DNA of 64,000 nt from Epithemia pelagica (lineage: Eukaryota; Bacillariophyta; Bacillariophyceae; Surirellales; Surirellaceae). The notes under the pieces were generated by a model, which was not told the DNA's origin, searched no databases, and was given only the letters and a program-made list of their open reading frames with translations. Numbering within the stretch: the stretch's first letter is position 1; each line of letters begins with the position of its first letter. Location: assembly GCA_946965045.2 (NCBI GenBank), contig OX337241.1, positions 806,001 to 870,000 of the forward strand, given 5' to 3'. Positions 1-10,177 of this stretch are shown here, piece after piece. Made by a program: the position numbers and the translations under genes.

Positions 1-283
1 ACTGCCAATTGCACAAGAACCAGATGGCGGCAATATCGGCAAGGATCAACAGCACGCCAAAGGACAGTCCAGCAGGACCTCCGACAATCGCAATTATGAT
101 GGCGATCAAGAGAAAGACCAAAAGTGCGATCCAAAGAACGAGTAACCAGGAGAACGAAGGGAACCAGCCCCATTGAATGTCACCCTCCTTGGCAACAGGT
201 GCAAGCACAGGAGCGCATTCACTTTCTTGCGCATAGTTGCTGAAGATGAAGCGTCTCTGTGCGGTTGTGGATCCTTTTCCCAT
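1..283 (-). CDS. N-terminal part of a small multi-pass membrane protein (truncated by window edge)
   Basis: The reading frame starts at an ATG at 283 on the minus strand and runs off the window at base 1 without a stop, giving 94 residues. It starts MGKGSTTAQRRFIF. The first ~45 residues are hydrophilic. Two strongly hydrophobic stretches follow: about residues 48-70 (Trp-rich, then a run of Leu/Ile/Val/Ala) and about 74-93 (GLSFGVLLILADIAAIWF). This fits an integral membrane protein with at least two membrane spans and a cytosolic-looking N-terminus with a Tyr-containing motif. I do not recognise the family. The codon-like composition and clean hydrophobic segmentation support this frame over the alternative frame at 106-309, which is hydrophobic only in patches. 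Confidence 0.6.
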   Translation of the reverse strand, partial: MGKGSTTAQRRFIFSNYAQESECAPVLAPVAKEGDIQWGWFPSFSWLLVLWIALLVFLLIAIIIAIVGGPAGLSFGVLLILADIAAIWFLCNWQ

Positions 284-1584
284 GTTGACAGGTCTCGTTT
301 CGAGGTCAAAGATTTCAGATTTCAGGATGTGAAATTGTGAGACGAGATTCACAACCGGAAGGAGGTGCGGGACGTGCGCCGTGTCGCATAGCGCGACTGG
401 GGCTCTGCGTAGAATCTGGTAGAGAACCTACGCGAAAGGACAATTCGGAATGCATTCAAGATCTCAAGAAAATTCTCGATTTCGCAATCGCCCAATACAC
501 ACATGAAAAATCGACGAGTTAGACATGTGATCTCCCAACAAAGGACGCTCATTATTTAGAAGCGGGTCTTGCATCTGTCATCATTGCCCAAGAACGCACG
601 TGAACGCATATCTCTGCTTCTCTTATGAGCGCGACTGGGCCAACGTAGAATCTGGTATGAAATCAACGAACGAAAAGATGGGTTGATCAGAATCGTAGTC
701 CCACACGTAACACATACACAATATCAAGTTTCTTCTGTTGCGCTCGTTGTCTGTCAGGCACACGAAAGAACATATGGCAGAGATCTGCATCTGCAAAATA
801 TCCCCAATCCCCACCGAGAATGAGACACGAGATTGTCTCTGTTGCGCACTGCTCATAGGCTGGGACGAAATGGCACCGCCCAACCTACTCCGACCACATC
901 ATGGACGCCGATCGCGAGAACGCGGCTGCAGCCCACTGAACATATGACCTGATACTGCTGCTTTGAAAATCTTTATCCGGCTTGATGGCAATGCTTCCAA
1001 CGACTTTGTCGTTTTCAGTATTGACTTACTCTACTTTATGATAAAAGAGATACTGATTTTTGAGGTGTAGTGGTCGGTATTCGTCGCAGATAATGAGACG
1101 TGAGACGTGAGAGCCGATCTTGCTCGTCCGTGGCTTGAAAAATAATGCGACTACCCGGTCGCTTAAAAATAAGTATGGTCGGCGGGCGTAACGTTCTAAT
1201 ACGGGATATTTACAATTTTAGTTATGATAACAATTATTCTTTCCTTAAATAATCATGGTACACGCATTGTCACCTTTCGACGCACAAAGCAGCGAAGCTC
1301 CTCTCATATTTACGAACGTTTCTATCCCATCTTCGAGAATCGCAACAGTCGTTTCATCTGAAGACACAGTAAACAAACCTTTGAATCTCTATTGATTGAC
1401 AAACTTGGTCTTCACCAACATCGACACTCTCGACTCTCGAACAATAATTTCAATCATCTCGTAATAGTAAGTCTCTTTCTCCTCTTTCGTTTGCTACACT
1501 GTCCACGAAAGAAAAGAGCAACTCAAACAAAACTTTTCTCTCTCTCTCTCGATTCTCATTAATCCAGCAGAAAGCGGAACCACA
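284..1584. other. Intergenic region with putative CDC20 promoter and 5' leader
   Basis: I see no supported gene. The stretch separates the divergent membrane-protein gene and CDC20, so it should hold both promoters. The 150 bases before CDC20 are pyrimidine-rich, with a (CT)n run just before the ATG at 1585. Two short related segments around 390-420 and 625-655 (gcgcgactgg..gtagaatctggta) look like an imperfect local duplication. Confidence 0.5.
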
Positions 1585-3174
1585 ATGACGAAATCAGCCG
1601 TCGATTACGAACACTTGATAGATACGTCGTTTTCTGACGCCAACCAAGCTGTGCGAACAACCGTTGTTCCACGATGGGAACGGAAAAAGCAGAAAAAGCT
1701 GCAACAACAGCCTCAAGATCAACAAACAAATGGCCAACAACAAGCATCCACATCCGCGAAAGCAGGGAGCTCCACTTCTTCGGAGTCCTTGAATACATCC
1801 GGGGATCGGTTTATTCCCACTCGAAGTGGAATGAACATGGAAATATCCAAACATTTGATGAGATCCTGTACCATTGGCGGAGAAGAAAACGTGGTGCCGG
1901 AGGAGCAGCGCTCAATTGCCGACTCCAAGAAAGATGCATACAGCAACACTCTTAGCTCTGCTCTTTTGGGTGTGGAAGATATGCAGGATGCCGCAAACAA
2001 TCGTCGCATTATGGCGTACACAGAGAAAGCTCCTGCTCCGACAGGTGATCCAATCAGCAATCTTAACGTTCTATACTCTGCAGCAGCGGCGGCTTCTGGG
2101 GCTAGTCGCAAGAAAGCCAATACGCAATTGGTGACACGGCAAATTCCGAATATGCCTAGTCGCGTCTTGGACGCACCAGATCTCATGGATGACTATTACC
2201 TCAATTTGGTTTCTTGGAGCGACACTAATATATTGGCTGTTGCCCTCGCCCAGACAGTTTATCTGTGGGATGCTGGTTCCGGAAACATTGAAGAACTGTG
2301 CACCTTCGATCAGGGAGGGCCAAATTCCCACATTTCTTCAGTTCAATGGGTCCAAGAGGGAGGTGCCCATTTAGCTGTTGGTGTTTCGTCGGGAATGACA
2401 CAGCTTTGGGACGTCCAGCAAGGGAAACAACTGAGAGCCATGGACGGACACACTGATCGTGTTGGCGCTTTGTCGTGGAATCGTCATATCTTGTCTAGTG
2501 GAAGTCGCGATACTACGATCATCAATCACGATGTTCGTGTTGCTAATCACAATGTGGCCTCATTGCAGTGTCATTCACAGGAAGTCTGCGGCTTGACTTG
2601 GAGCCGTGATGGCGAAGTCCTTGCAAGTGGCGGCAACGACAATTTGCTCTGTCTGTGGGATGCTTCAAGCGCATCAGGACTCCGAACACGACCACGTTCG
2701 CGCATCGCCGACCATCAGGCAGCTGTCAAAGCCCTTGCTTGGTCTCCTCACGAGCGTAATCTTCTTGCTTCGGGTGGCGGTACGGCTGATCGAACCATCA
2801 AGTTCTGGAATTCGTCTACGGGTTCCCTTCTGAATTCAATTGACACTGGGTCCCAGGTATGTGCGCTCAAGTGGAGTCCATTCGAGAAGGAAATCTTGTC
2901 GTCGCATGGCTACGCACGGAATCAGTTGTGCTTGTGGAAATATCCCAGTATGGCGAAAGTCAAAGAATTGGAACGCCATACGTCACGCGTTCTGCATCTC
3001 GCAGTTAGCCCCGACGGTGGAACGGTTCTGTCTGCCGCCGCAGATGAAACTCTCTGTTTTTGGGACGTCTTTGCTCCGCCTTCGGCAAAGTCATCGGCCA
3101 AAACCGGATCGGGAAGCGTCAAGTCGAGCGACCCGTTTGGCAAAACTTCCACCCGCATTACTCAGATTCGTTAG
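1585..3174 (+). CDS. CDC20: CDC20/Fizzy-type APC/C activator, WD40 protein
   Basis: The product is a 529-residue activator and substrate receptor of the anaphase-promoting complex (APC/C), which drives ubiquitination of securin and cyclins in mitosis. The N-terminus carries the C-box DRFIPTR (residues 74-80), which contacts the APC/C. The middle has the family signature RVLDAPDLMDDYYLNLVSW before the propeller. Seven WD40 blades follow, with clear blade ends such as VYLWD, TQLWD, LCLWD, IKFWN, LCLWK and LCFWD. The last two residues are Ile-Arg, the IR tail that docks on the TPR subunits. Length is normal for CDC20. It is one uninterrupted exon starting at the first ATG after a CT-rich leader. 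A CDH1/FZR assignment is the alternative, but the short Gln-rich N-terminus and the text around the C-box fit CDC20 better. Confidence 0.93.
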   Translation: MTKSAVDYEHLIDTSFSDANQAVRTTVVPRWERKKQKKLQQQPQDQQTNGQQQASTSAKAGSSTSSESLNTSGDRFIPTRSGMNMEISKHLMRSCTIGGEENVVPEEQRSIADSKKDAYSNTLSSALLGVEDMQDAANNRRIMAYTEKAPAPTGDPISNLNVLYSAAAAASGASRKKANTQLVTRQIPNMPSRVLDAPDLMDDYYLNLVSWSDTNILAVALAQTVYLWDAGSGNIEELCTFDQGGPNSHISSVQWVQEGGAHLAVGVSSGMTQLWDVQQGKQLRAMDGHTDRVGALSWNRHILSSGSRDTTIINHDVRVANHNVASLQCHSQEVCGLTWSRDGEVLASGGNDNLLCLWDASSASGLRTRPRSRIADHQAAVKALAWSPHERNLLASGGGTADRTIKFWNSSTGSLLNSIDTGSQVCALKWSPFEKEILSSHGYARNQLCLWKYPSMAKVKELERHTSRVLHLAVSPDGGTVLSAAADETLCFWDVFAPPSAKSSAKTGSGSVKSSDPFGKTSTRITQIR

Positions 3175-3532
3175 ACATCATAGGGGAGCAATCAAATCTT
3201 CGAAGATTCTGCCAATATACAAAAATGATCTTGGGTGCCAATATACAAAAATGATCGCGGGGTTCAAAGAAGCATGGCACACTAGCTTATAGTTAACAAA
3301 CTATAAAGATTTAAAAAGAATTAGAAGCCCCTTCGTGGGATGCTCTACTGTACTTACATGGATAACCACCTTCATGACAAGTTCATGGAAGGTCAAGTTC
3401 AATGGCAGATGTCAACAAAACTGGTGATTGAGAAACAAGATCGTCAAGTAATCTTTACTTGTTCGGCTTAATGATGCACTGCTTGATATGTTGTATGTTT
3501 CGGCTTGCGGATTGGTTTCTCTTTCTGAGAAA
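3175..3532. repeat. Convergent 3' region with a short direct repeat (3211-3230 and 3237-3256)
   Basis: This is the 3' flank between CDC20 and the convergent LRR gene. A 20-base unit beginning gccaatatac is present twice, identical, with a 26-base period right after the CDC20 stop. It looks like a small replication-slippage duplication within the 3' UTR. Nothing else is recognised. Confidence 0.6.
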
Positions 3533-5278
3533 TTAAATCCATTGGCGCATGCACATTTCCTGCAGAGCAACGTGCCTAGCCGTGCTTCCTTCTAATGAAT
3601 TACATCGTTGCAAGAGGTGAGGCACAGATGATTGGTTGAACGAGGACTTTGCCAAGTGTTGTCGAGTCTTTTCTAGTAGTGCGTTGCGTTTCAACCAGGA
3701 CGCAGCAGATTGAGATGGAACACCATCGTGTGACAAATGAAGTAAGGACGTATTTTGCTGTAAACACAAGGCAAACAATGTCAACTGCGAGTCCTTGTCC
3801 TTGTCGTGATTGTGACAGTCGGGTTGCGTAGATTCGGTGCTTCCTCTTGTACTCGAACCATTAACAACGGCACTGTCATTGGTAGTTGAAGCAACGTCGT
3901 GGTGGTACCAAGACTGTCGTCCAATGGCCAGTTTGGGAAGATCGAGGCGACGCAATCCCTGTATATGAGGTACGAGTGTCACCCATTGCGCCGTATTACT
4001 TAATTCATTTCCTCCCAACACTAACTCGTTCAAACTAGGGAACGCGCGACCATTTGCTCCGTTAGAAAAGGTTGTAAGAGATGGTGCTTGCAGTGCTTGA
4101 AATAAGCAATCCGCCACATGGTCCGTGACACCACAGTTTGTCAAGTCCAGAGTCTTCAAGCAGGCATGTCTCTGAAGGGCATGACAGAAACCTTGTACAG
4201 ACTGTTCAAATGAAAGACAGTTTGTGCGGAACAAGGATTCACCGGATGGAGATTCCGTTCTTTGGTCGTCCTCCGAAAGGACTGGCCAGCTGGCTTGGGC
4301 AAAGAGTCTCGACATACGCTGTAGATCAAGTGATTCCAATTGGGTTTGGTTGGACACGAAATTTGTCAAATTTGGTAACGAAGCCGCCGATAATCGATTG
4401 CTGGGCAAGGACAAGTGTCGCAACCTTTGTCGACCATGCATCGTCACAGTGGTTTCCACGTCGGTCATGATCGCTTGACAAAACTCTGCCCATATAGCAT
4501 CATGCATGACACAAGCATGCATGGTCAAGCGCTGTAGCGAGGTGGAATCGCTTTGTAGTGCCCTCCCAACGAGTGACACTGCAGCTTCATTAACTCGACA
4601 ATGTCGTAACTCCAATGTGTGACACATGGGTGATGTATGTACGAAAATAGACAACTTATCGGCAACAGTGTCGGACCTCAAATCAATGTCTACCAGCTGA
4701 ACTGTTTTGAGACAAGGCACTGCTGGCAAACCGTGCAGCAAGGTGCTCGCCGTGTGAGCAGGTAACTGTCCTACGTAGGCTCCTTCCAGCCGAACTGATT
4801 CAAGGGATTGTGCACAGGTGGAAGAGGATTGCATATACTTGACGAGTAATTGTGCCGTTCCATCAGTTGGATTGTACTTGCAACTATTCAAGAGAAGTCG
4901 TGTCGGACGTTGGTGTTGAGGAAGCTGTTGCGTCTCCTTGAACAAATACTTGATGCAGAATCGATTCAACTCCAATTCTGCCAGTAATAATTCGGTTGAT
5001 CCCGACGAAGATTCATCCAAATAATCATTCCAGTACAACATGAACTCTTCCAAACGACCTTCTCGATCTATCAATGAGGCATTTGTAGCAGTTTCATCCT
5101 CTCTAGAACCGACGGAGGAAACATCCGTGCTTCTTCTCCCACGACGAAGGATTGTGCTGGGTCGTCGTGGAGAAGATTGTTGTCCTTCCTCGTTCGCCCT
5201 GTCTCGATGGCTCTGTTGACGATTCCTTTGTATGATGTGGTTCATCATCATGGTTCCAACAAAGGACGAGGAGAACAT
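3533..5278 (-). CDS. Leucine-rich-repeat (RNI-like) protein
   Basis: The product has 581 residues from the first real ATG at 5278 (the frame is open three codons further, but only to a TTG). The N-terminal ~75 residues are polar and Ser/Arg-rich, probably disordered. From about residue 100 to 430 there are irregular leucine-rich repeats of the ribonuclease-inhibitor type, with repeat cores LRHLSLPSNRLS, LESLDLQRM, LKTLDLTNCGVTD, LNELVLGGNELS and LRRLDLPKL. The C-terminal ~130 residues have a further weak repeat (TSLLHLSHDGV) and a charged tail. No kinase, F-box, NB-ARC or transmembrane segment is visible, so the role is likely a protein-protein interaction scaffold. Diatoms encode many such LRR proteins, and I cannot say which partner this one binds. 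Confidence 0.75.
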   Translation of the reverse strand: MFSSSFVGTMMMNHIIQRNRQQSHRDRANEEGQQSSPRRPSTILRRGRRSTDVSSVGSREDETATNASLIDREGRLEEFMLYWNDYLDESSSGSTELLLAELELNRFCIKYLFKETQQLPQHQRPTRLLLNSCKYNPTDGTAQLLVKYMQSSSTCAQSLESVRLEGAYVGQLPAHTASTLLHGLPAVPCLKTVQLVDIDLRSDTVADKLSIFVHTSPMCHTLELRHCRVNEAAVSLVGRALQSDSTSLQRLTMHACVMHDAIWAEFCQAIMTDVETTVTMHGRQRLRHLSLPSNRLSAASLPNLTNFVSNQTQLESLDLQRMSRLFAQASWPVLSEDDQRTESPSGESLFRTNCLSFEQSVQGFCHALQRHACLKTLDLTNCGVTDHVADCLFQALQAPSLTTFSNGANGRAFPSLNELVLGGNELSNTAQWVTLVPHIQGLRRLDLPKLAIGRQSWYHHDVASTTNDSAVVNGSSTRGSTESTQPDCHNHDKDKDSQLTLFALCLQQNTSLLHLSHDGVPSQSAASWLKRNALLEKTRQHLAKSSFNQSSVPHLLQRCNSLEGSTARHVALQEMCMRQWI

Positions 5279-5508
5279 TATGGTCAATCACTGAAGGAAG
5301 CAAACGACAACGAAGCGAGGAGTGAGAAGCTTCAAGATTCTTGGTCGTAAAAAATGTCGTGCGCACATTCCGCGACCCATAAACGTCTAACACACAACAT
5401 CATTCGCATCTCGTTCGCGGATCATGATTATTGCCCGGCGGCACTTTTTCTTGTTGCGTATTTCTGATTTCTGACTAAGAAGAAAGAGAAGAAGCGCAGA
5501 ATGCTTAT

Positions 5509-5595
5509 AACCCTCGGTATCAGTGTCCACTGCTTAGCTGTTTTTTGTCTGTGCCACCTTCATAGGTTCCCAAGTGGACACAGACAGGAAATTTC
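5509..5595 (+). repeat. Left arm of a perfect 87-bp inverted repeat
   Basis: This segment begins aaccctcggtatcagtg and ends gacaggaaatttc. It is identical, over 87 bases by eye, to the reverse complement of 6803-6889. The two arms enclose about 1.2 kb. Confidence 0.9.
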
Positions 5596-6802
5596 CTTTT
5601 TGACTCAAATGGAAATGGCTAAAAAGCAAATTGGCGCGCATACCCAGCTGGAGTTTTCACAGTTCATGAAACAGACGCAAGCCCAGCAAGCGGCCCTGCG
5701 TGGATGACGGTTGGTTGGTCTTCGCAGAATGCGCCATCCAAATCCGCCATAAAATCACACAGAGGCCATCACAGTTCACAATGGCATGGCATGAATTGTC
5801 GCCTTTCATGCAATTGAGGTAAGTTTGAACGCACAAAATGTTTCCATGACAACAGCTCTTGTACTGTCATTCTAACTTCTCCCTCACTCTTGTATTCGTT
5901 TTTCTCTTCTGATATTCTCCATTTGCCAACTGTCTCTCTCCACTTCTTTGAGAGCGAAAGTTTTGTGCCTATGGAATGCCTATTCTCCATTCGAGCCTTG
6001 GCTTAAAATTGGAAACCACAACATAAAGCTTCTTTTCTTTGAATTTTGGAGGAGTTTTTATCTGTAGTTTAGTTCTCATCTTTCATAGGTTTTGTAAGAT
6101 CGTTGCAGCGTGTTATTTCCTTGTTTTCAACAACCATGACACTCTGAAGCAGGTAAGAAGCCATCTTCCAGCATATCCGATAGACTCCATGATCCATGAC
6201 GACTACTCCTCTAGTTATAGTAGGACTAGTGACAACAAGATGCTGCAGTTGTCGTCATCTAGATCTACCACTCAACGAAAGGTTCTGTGGTCGACACGGA
6301 TGATGGATGGGCGAAACACAATGATGAGTGTAAAAAAACATGCTACAAAGATATGAAGACAACCAACCAACAATCAAACAGCACTACGAATAAAGCAAAG
6401 GAAAAGTTGTGGCAAATGGCCTACAATGACTTGTCCTCCGTTTCATTGCGACGAAATCAAAGGACAACAAACCATCAACTTTAACATGGACAAAGATAAA
6501 TGAGATAACGTGTGAGAAAACTATGCAGGGCATGAAAGAAGCTAAGAGACAAACAACAAGTAACAAGAGAGAAAACCAACCAAAATACTGCTTCAGGTCA
6601 CAAGGATTCGTAAAGAGCTCGCTTCATGGTCAATGTCAATGTTTTTGACACCGCGTGAAATTTTTTGTGACGAGTATGAAAGGATTCCAAATTTGAATCG
6701 TGGTCACGGTCACAGGAAGGTGCCAACCGCCAACGGCTACTTGCACGCCGGCATTTCCACCAGCACGAGGAATCATATTGGTGAAAAGGACAGACGAAAA
6801 GT

Positions 6803-6889
6803 GAAATTTCCTGTCTGTGTCCACTTGGGAACCTATGAAGGTGGCACAGACAAAAAACAGCTAAGCAGTGGACACTGATACCGAGGGTT
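6803..6889 (-). repeat. Right arm of the perfect 87-bp inverted repeat
   Basis: Reverse complement of 5509-5595. It ends ..gataccgagggtt, so the outer ends of the two arms are exact mirror images. Confidence 0.9.
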
Positions 6890-7190
6890 CTTGAGCTGTC
6901 CGAAGAATTGAGTAACAGTTCAACGAGAGAAAGCCTGATCCTGATGTCGTCAGTCATTTCGTGTCACGAGTCACGAGTATCTAACTAGGAGTACTCTTGA
7001 CTCCTACAGTAATGTGGAATATGAAAACTGAGACTCGACTATCCAATAGGTGACTGATGGAAGTACTCCTACTCCTAGTCTACTACCTAGAGGATCGCTG
7101 ATGGCCAATGAGTGGCAATTGGCAATGGTGGTATCGTGTTTCCTGTTTCCCTTTATCTCAATTCGCCCAATAATTATCCACTATCCACTA
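6890..7190. other. Intergenic spacer left of the hAT element
   Basis: No gene is seen. The region is dotted with short words related to tactcgta/gagtactc. Similar words appear on the other side of the hAT element (10178-10420), consistent with one original spacer split by the insertion. Confidence 0.4.
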
Positions 7191-7198
7191 CTCGTATC
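7191..7198. repeat. Left target-site duplication (ctcgtatc) of the hAT element
   Basis: The 8-bp sequence ctcgtatc directly precedes the terminal repeat and is repeated exactly at 10170-10177. Eight base pairs is the diagnostic target duplication of hAT transposons. Confidence 0.92.
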
Positions 7199-10169
7199 TA
7201 GGGTCTTCAAGTTTCTTAGCCGAAGTTTCTCCGCCTAAATTTAGGGGCCTTAGTTTTCGTAACTTACAAGACTCAACGCCATGTCCACCGAAGTTTAGGT
7301 AGGCCCTTTTGTTAACTAGGCATAGGTACCGTAGGTATCCAACCGTTGATGTTGGCAGTTGGCATAAGATCTTGACAGGCTGATATCTTTGGGATCTTTG
7401 CAAGAACAACAACAATGATGACACATGAACGATGAACAACAACAAACGATTCAGCAATCAAACAAACTCCGATCACATTTGTTGGAGACAGGAGCAGCAG
7501 AAGTTGCAATGGAGAACGAAAGTACTGCTGACGAGCAGCCGAATACTACTGTTGTGACGTTCCAAGATCTGTCACCGTTGACAGCTGAAACACAACGACG
7601 ACAAGGACAAGACGAGGAACAGCAACAACAAGAAGGCACGACAACGGCCATGGTTTCGACGACGACGACGGAAGGCGACGAGGAGCAGGATGAACCATTC
7701 GAAGTGGCTACGGGACAAAGTGACGCCAACAATGAAGACGATACTACGACCAACGACTCAACGACGTTGTCGCAAAATAAGCGAAAGCCACCCAAAAAGA
7801 AAGCCAACCAATACATCCGAGAGCAGTTTGAGATTTCCCCTGACCCGGATCGAGAAGGATACTTGAAGATTGTGTGCATCCATTGCAAGATGTACAAAAA
7901 TTGGAAGACTTTCAATGCAAGTGTTGCATCTGATCACATCGTTCAGAAATGCAAGAACGCTCCTACTGAAATTCGCCAACTCTGTGATGGCCAAACTCAA
8001 GCTAGTAAGCGTGCCAAGAAACAATTGGGTTTGATTGTTGGTGGTCCACTCAGCCAAGAGAGGGTGATAGCATCAGAGTCTTCAGGTGCATCAAGTTCTG
8101 TATCCTCGCTGTCGACAAGTTTACGAGACAAGGCCAGGTCCAAACCAGGAGACAAAGCAGGTCGCAAGAAACACCAGCAGTCGTCCATACAGAGTTTTGG
8201 TACTGTTCTGACAGAACAGATGGCCTATCGTCTCATCATGAAGTCTGTCGAAACTACCCTCGCACGCTTCAAGCCCATGCAACGTCTGTTGGACCCGTTC
8301 GTCCAAGACGAACTCGTCACACGGTTTGGTAAGGGTATTATGAAGTTTGTGCCCCACCACCCAGACACAATCTACAAGCGCTACGTCATGGTGATTGACA
8401 AACAGTGTCAACTAGAGCTGAACACCATGATGCAAAAGATTCCAGGAGGCATGACCATTGCAGCTGATGGTGTCACCTGCAACGGTACCAGCACCATTCT
8501 CTACACCATTGCGAAAGGTAGTGTTAGTTTATTTGCAAAGGCCTCTCGTCTTTGCAGCCTCGCCCATGCAACAGAGGCTGAGACGCAAGACATGGTTGAT
8601 TTCATGGTGAAGACGCGACGTGAGTACAATTCTCCCTTGTGCTGTGTTGCAACAGACATTGCTGCCACGAAAGTTGTGAAAGAGGCATGTGAAATCTACA
8701 AGTCCAACAACCCCAAAGAGCCCAACATACTGAGCAATCGTGACTGTGCTCATTGTATTGACCTGTTGGCAAAGGATGTGGCCAAGGTCCCATGTATTGA
8801 TTCACTCCTGTCAGACATTGCCATGCTGATGGAGTTTTCAACCACAGACAATGTAGATGGGATTTGACATGAGCTAGTCCGAACTGGCGATCTACCAGCA
8901 ACCTGTGGCAATGTCTCCAACTACTCTGAGACAAGGTTCAACAAGGTTGGTATGACCTTGGAGTCGGTTCTGAACCAAAAGCCTTTTTATGAATGGTGCA
9001 ACGGGCACCATCCCATGTTTGAGCGATACTACAACTCGCGAACACAGAGGCGTAAGGAAAAGATTGATGCAACCCTTCGACTAGTTACACGTGATCTATG
9101 GTCTAAGGTGGAAGTTGTTGCCAAGATTTATGCTGTGATTGAACATGCAACAAAGCTTGTGTCGGACGATGACTTTCCAATCTCCGCGTACTACCCCGTG
9201 ATTGTTGCCATGCGCAACGAGTTGAATGGTGTATTGGGTTCAGGAACAGCAAGTGGCAGCAGATCCATTGATGCAATCTTCAATCTCCGTGGGGCACGGA
9301 ACTCCATTGTTGAGTTCTGCGACAATCGGTTCAACTATGATGGATCGGAACCACCTGGACGGAAAGTTGGTCTCTTTCCTTCAGGTCCAGAATCCCCAAG
9401 CGACCTATCATTCACCCATCAATTGCTCGTTGCATGCAGGATGCAATTGAGTTCTTTGTGATTCCTTCACAGGAACCACCTCCACCCCCACCACCGAATG
9501 CTGGACCTGTCGAGCCACCCAATATGCGTCCCACTGTGTGGGGAAGGGTCGAAGCTCCGGACACAAGGGACATCAGGTTGATTGTGGATCAGGAGTTCAG
9601 GTCCTATCTTGGTCACACAGGGAAGTGGATTGATCTCTTCCCCACAGAGAGCCCACGTCCACCTTCTGATCAATTCCAGGAAGAGCGCAAACTCACGATC
9701 CAAATGGTGAGTCAGTGGGTGAGTACCACAGGTGGCCACCAAGGGAGGCTGGAGTTTTTTGGCATTGCTCCTCCAAGTAAGTTGTACGATCTTGTGATTG
9801 AACCACTTCTTTTGGTTCGTTCGACTGGCTCTATCTCTGTCGAGCGAGTTGCCAAGCCACTCAAAAACAACGTTTGGAGTTAGTTGCGCAGTAATCTTGG
9901 GCAAGACAAGGCGGAAGTCTGTCTGCGAGCTGGGCTGAACTTACGGTATTTAATGAAGGTAAGATCCACTGTCCGTAAAGCAACGAATGAACAAGTTGTG
10001 GATCATTGTGATGATTACTTGTTTGGTTCGATTTCTATGTATTGAAAAATGAGACTCCATAGCCGTATTCCATAGCCACCTAAACTACCTAAACTTCAAA
10101 ACCTAAACTTAGCCTAAATTTCATAGCAAGTTAAGCAAAAATTTCATTTACCTAAGTTTGAAGACCCTA
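7199..10169 (+). mobile_element. Complete hAT-superfamily DNA transposon with decayed transposase
   Basis: The element is 2971 bp with perfect 12-bp terminal inverted repeats (TAGGGTCTTCAA at 7199-7210; TTGAAGACCCTA at 10158-10169), flanked by a perfect 8-bp duplication. Both ends contain subterminal copies of an AAGTTTAGG-like word in both orientations (left around 7220-7305, right around 10080-10160), the kind of array hAT transposases bind. The interior encodes one BED-finger transposase in plus orientation that has acquired stop codons and a frameshift. Intact ends with a dead gene mean it could only move if supplied with transposase in trans. Confidence 0.92.
7425..10045 (+). pseudogene. 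hAT transposase pseudogene (BED zinc finger, DUF659-like, C-terminal dimerisation region)
   Basis: Translation starts at ATG 7425 and is open for 480 codons. An in-frame TGA at 8865-8867 interrupts it, and the same frame then continues recognisably to about 9400. A frameshift somewhere in about 9340-9440 moves coding to the frame that includes 9434. An in-frame TAG at 9881-9883 breaks the C-terminal motif, after which the frame runs on (AEVCLRAGLNLRYL) to a TGA at 10043-10045. Recognisable parts: a Gln/Glu/Thr-rich N-terminus; a BED-type zinc finger with C151, C154, H171 and C176 (C-x2-C-x16-H-x4-C); a catalytic-domain segment GGMTIAADGVTCNGTSTI typical of DUF659 hAT transposases; and the dimerisation-region signature SISVERVAKPLKNNVW near the end. 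It is not functional as it stands. Confidence 0.9.
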
Positions 10170-10177
10170 CTCGTATC
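10170..10177. repeat. Right target-site duplication (ctcgtatc) of the hAT element
   Basis: Exact copy of 7191-7198 immediately after the right terminal inverted repeat. Confidence 0.92.

Larger units (their letters stand above)
5509..6889. mobile_element. Candidate non-autonomous element or foldback bounded by 87-bp inverted repeats
   Basis: A 1381-bp segment is bounded by perfect 87-bp inverted repeats. Its interior has no transposase-like frame. The only open frames are short (up to ~105 codons), hydrophobic or low-complexity, and overlap on both strands. I could not find a convincing target-site duplication: left flank gaatgcttat, right flank cttgagctgt. It could be a MITE-like element, a foldback element or an inverted duplication. 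Next to the left arm, a short frame (about 5610-5704) reads EMAKKQIGAHTQLEFSQFMK and looks like captured coding sequence, but this is weak. Confidence 0.5.

Noticed and set aside
5501-5707. 68-codon ATG frame across the left arm of the 87-bp inverted repeat
   Set aside because: Its first third is the repeat itself and the same peptide is read from the other arm, so it is a by-product of the repeat. No signal of a real gene.
5509-6889. Target-site duplication around the 87-bp inverted repeat
   Set aside because: Flanks (gaatgcttat and cttgagctgt) share at most three bases out of register, so no duplication can be claimed.
7312-7509. Minus-strand hydrophobic frames over the hAT 5' part
   Set aside because: They are mirror images of the Gln/Glu-rich transposase N-terminus.
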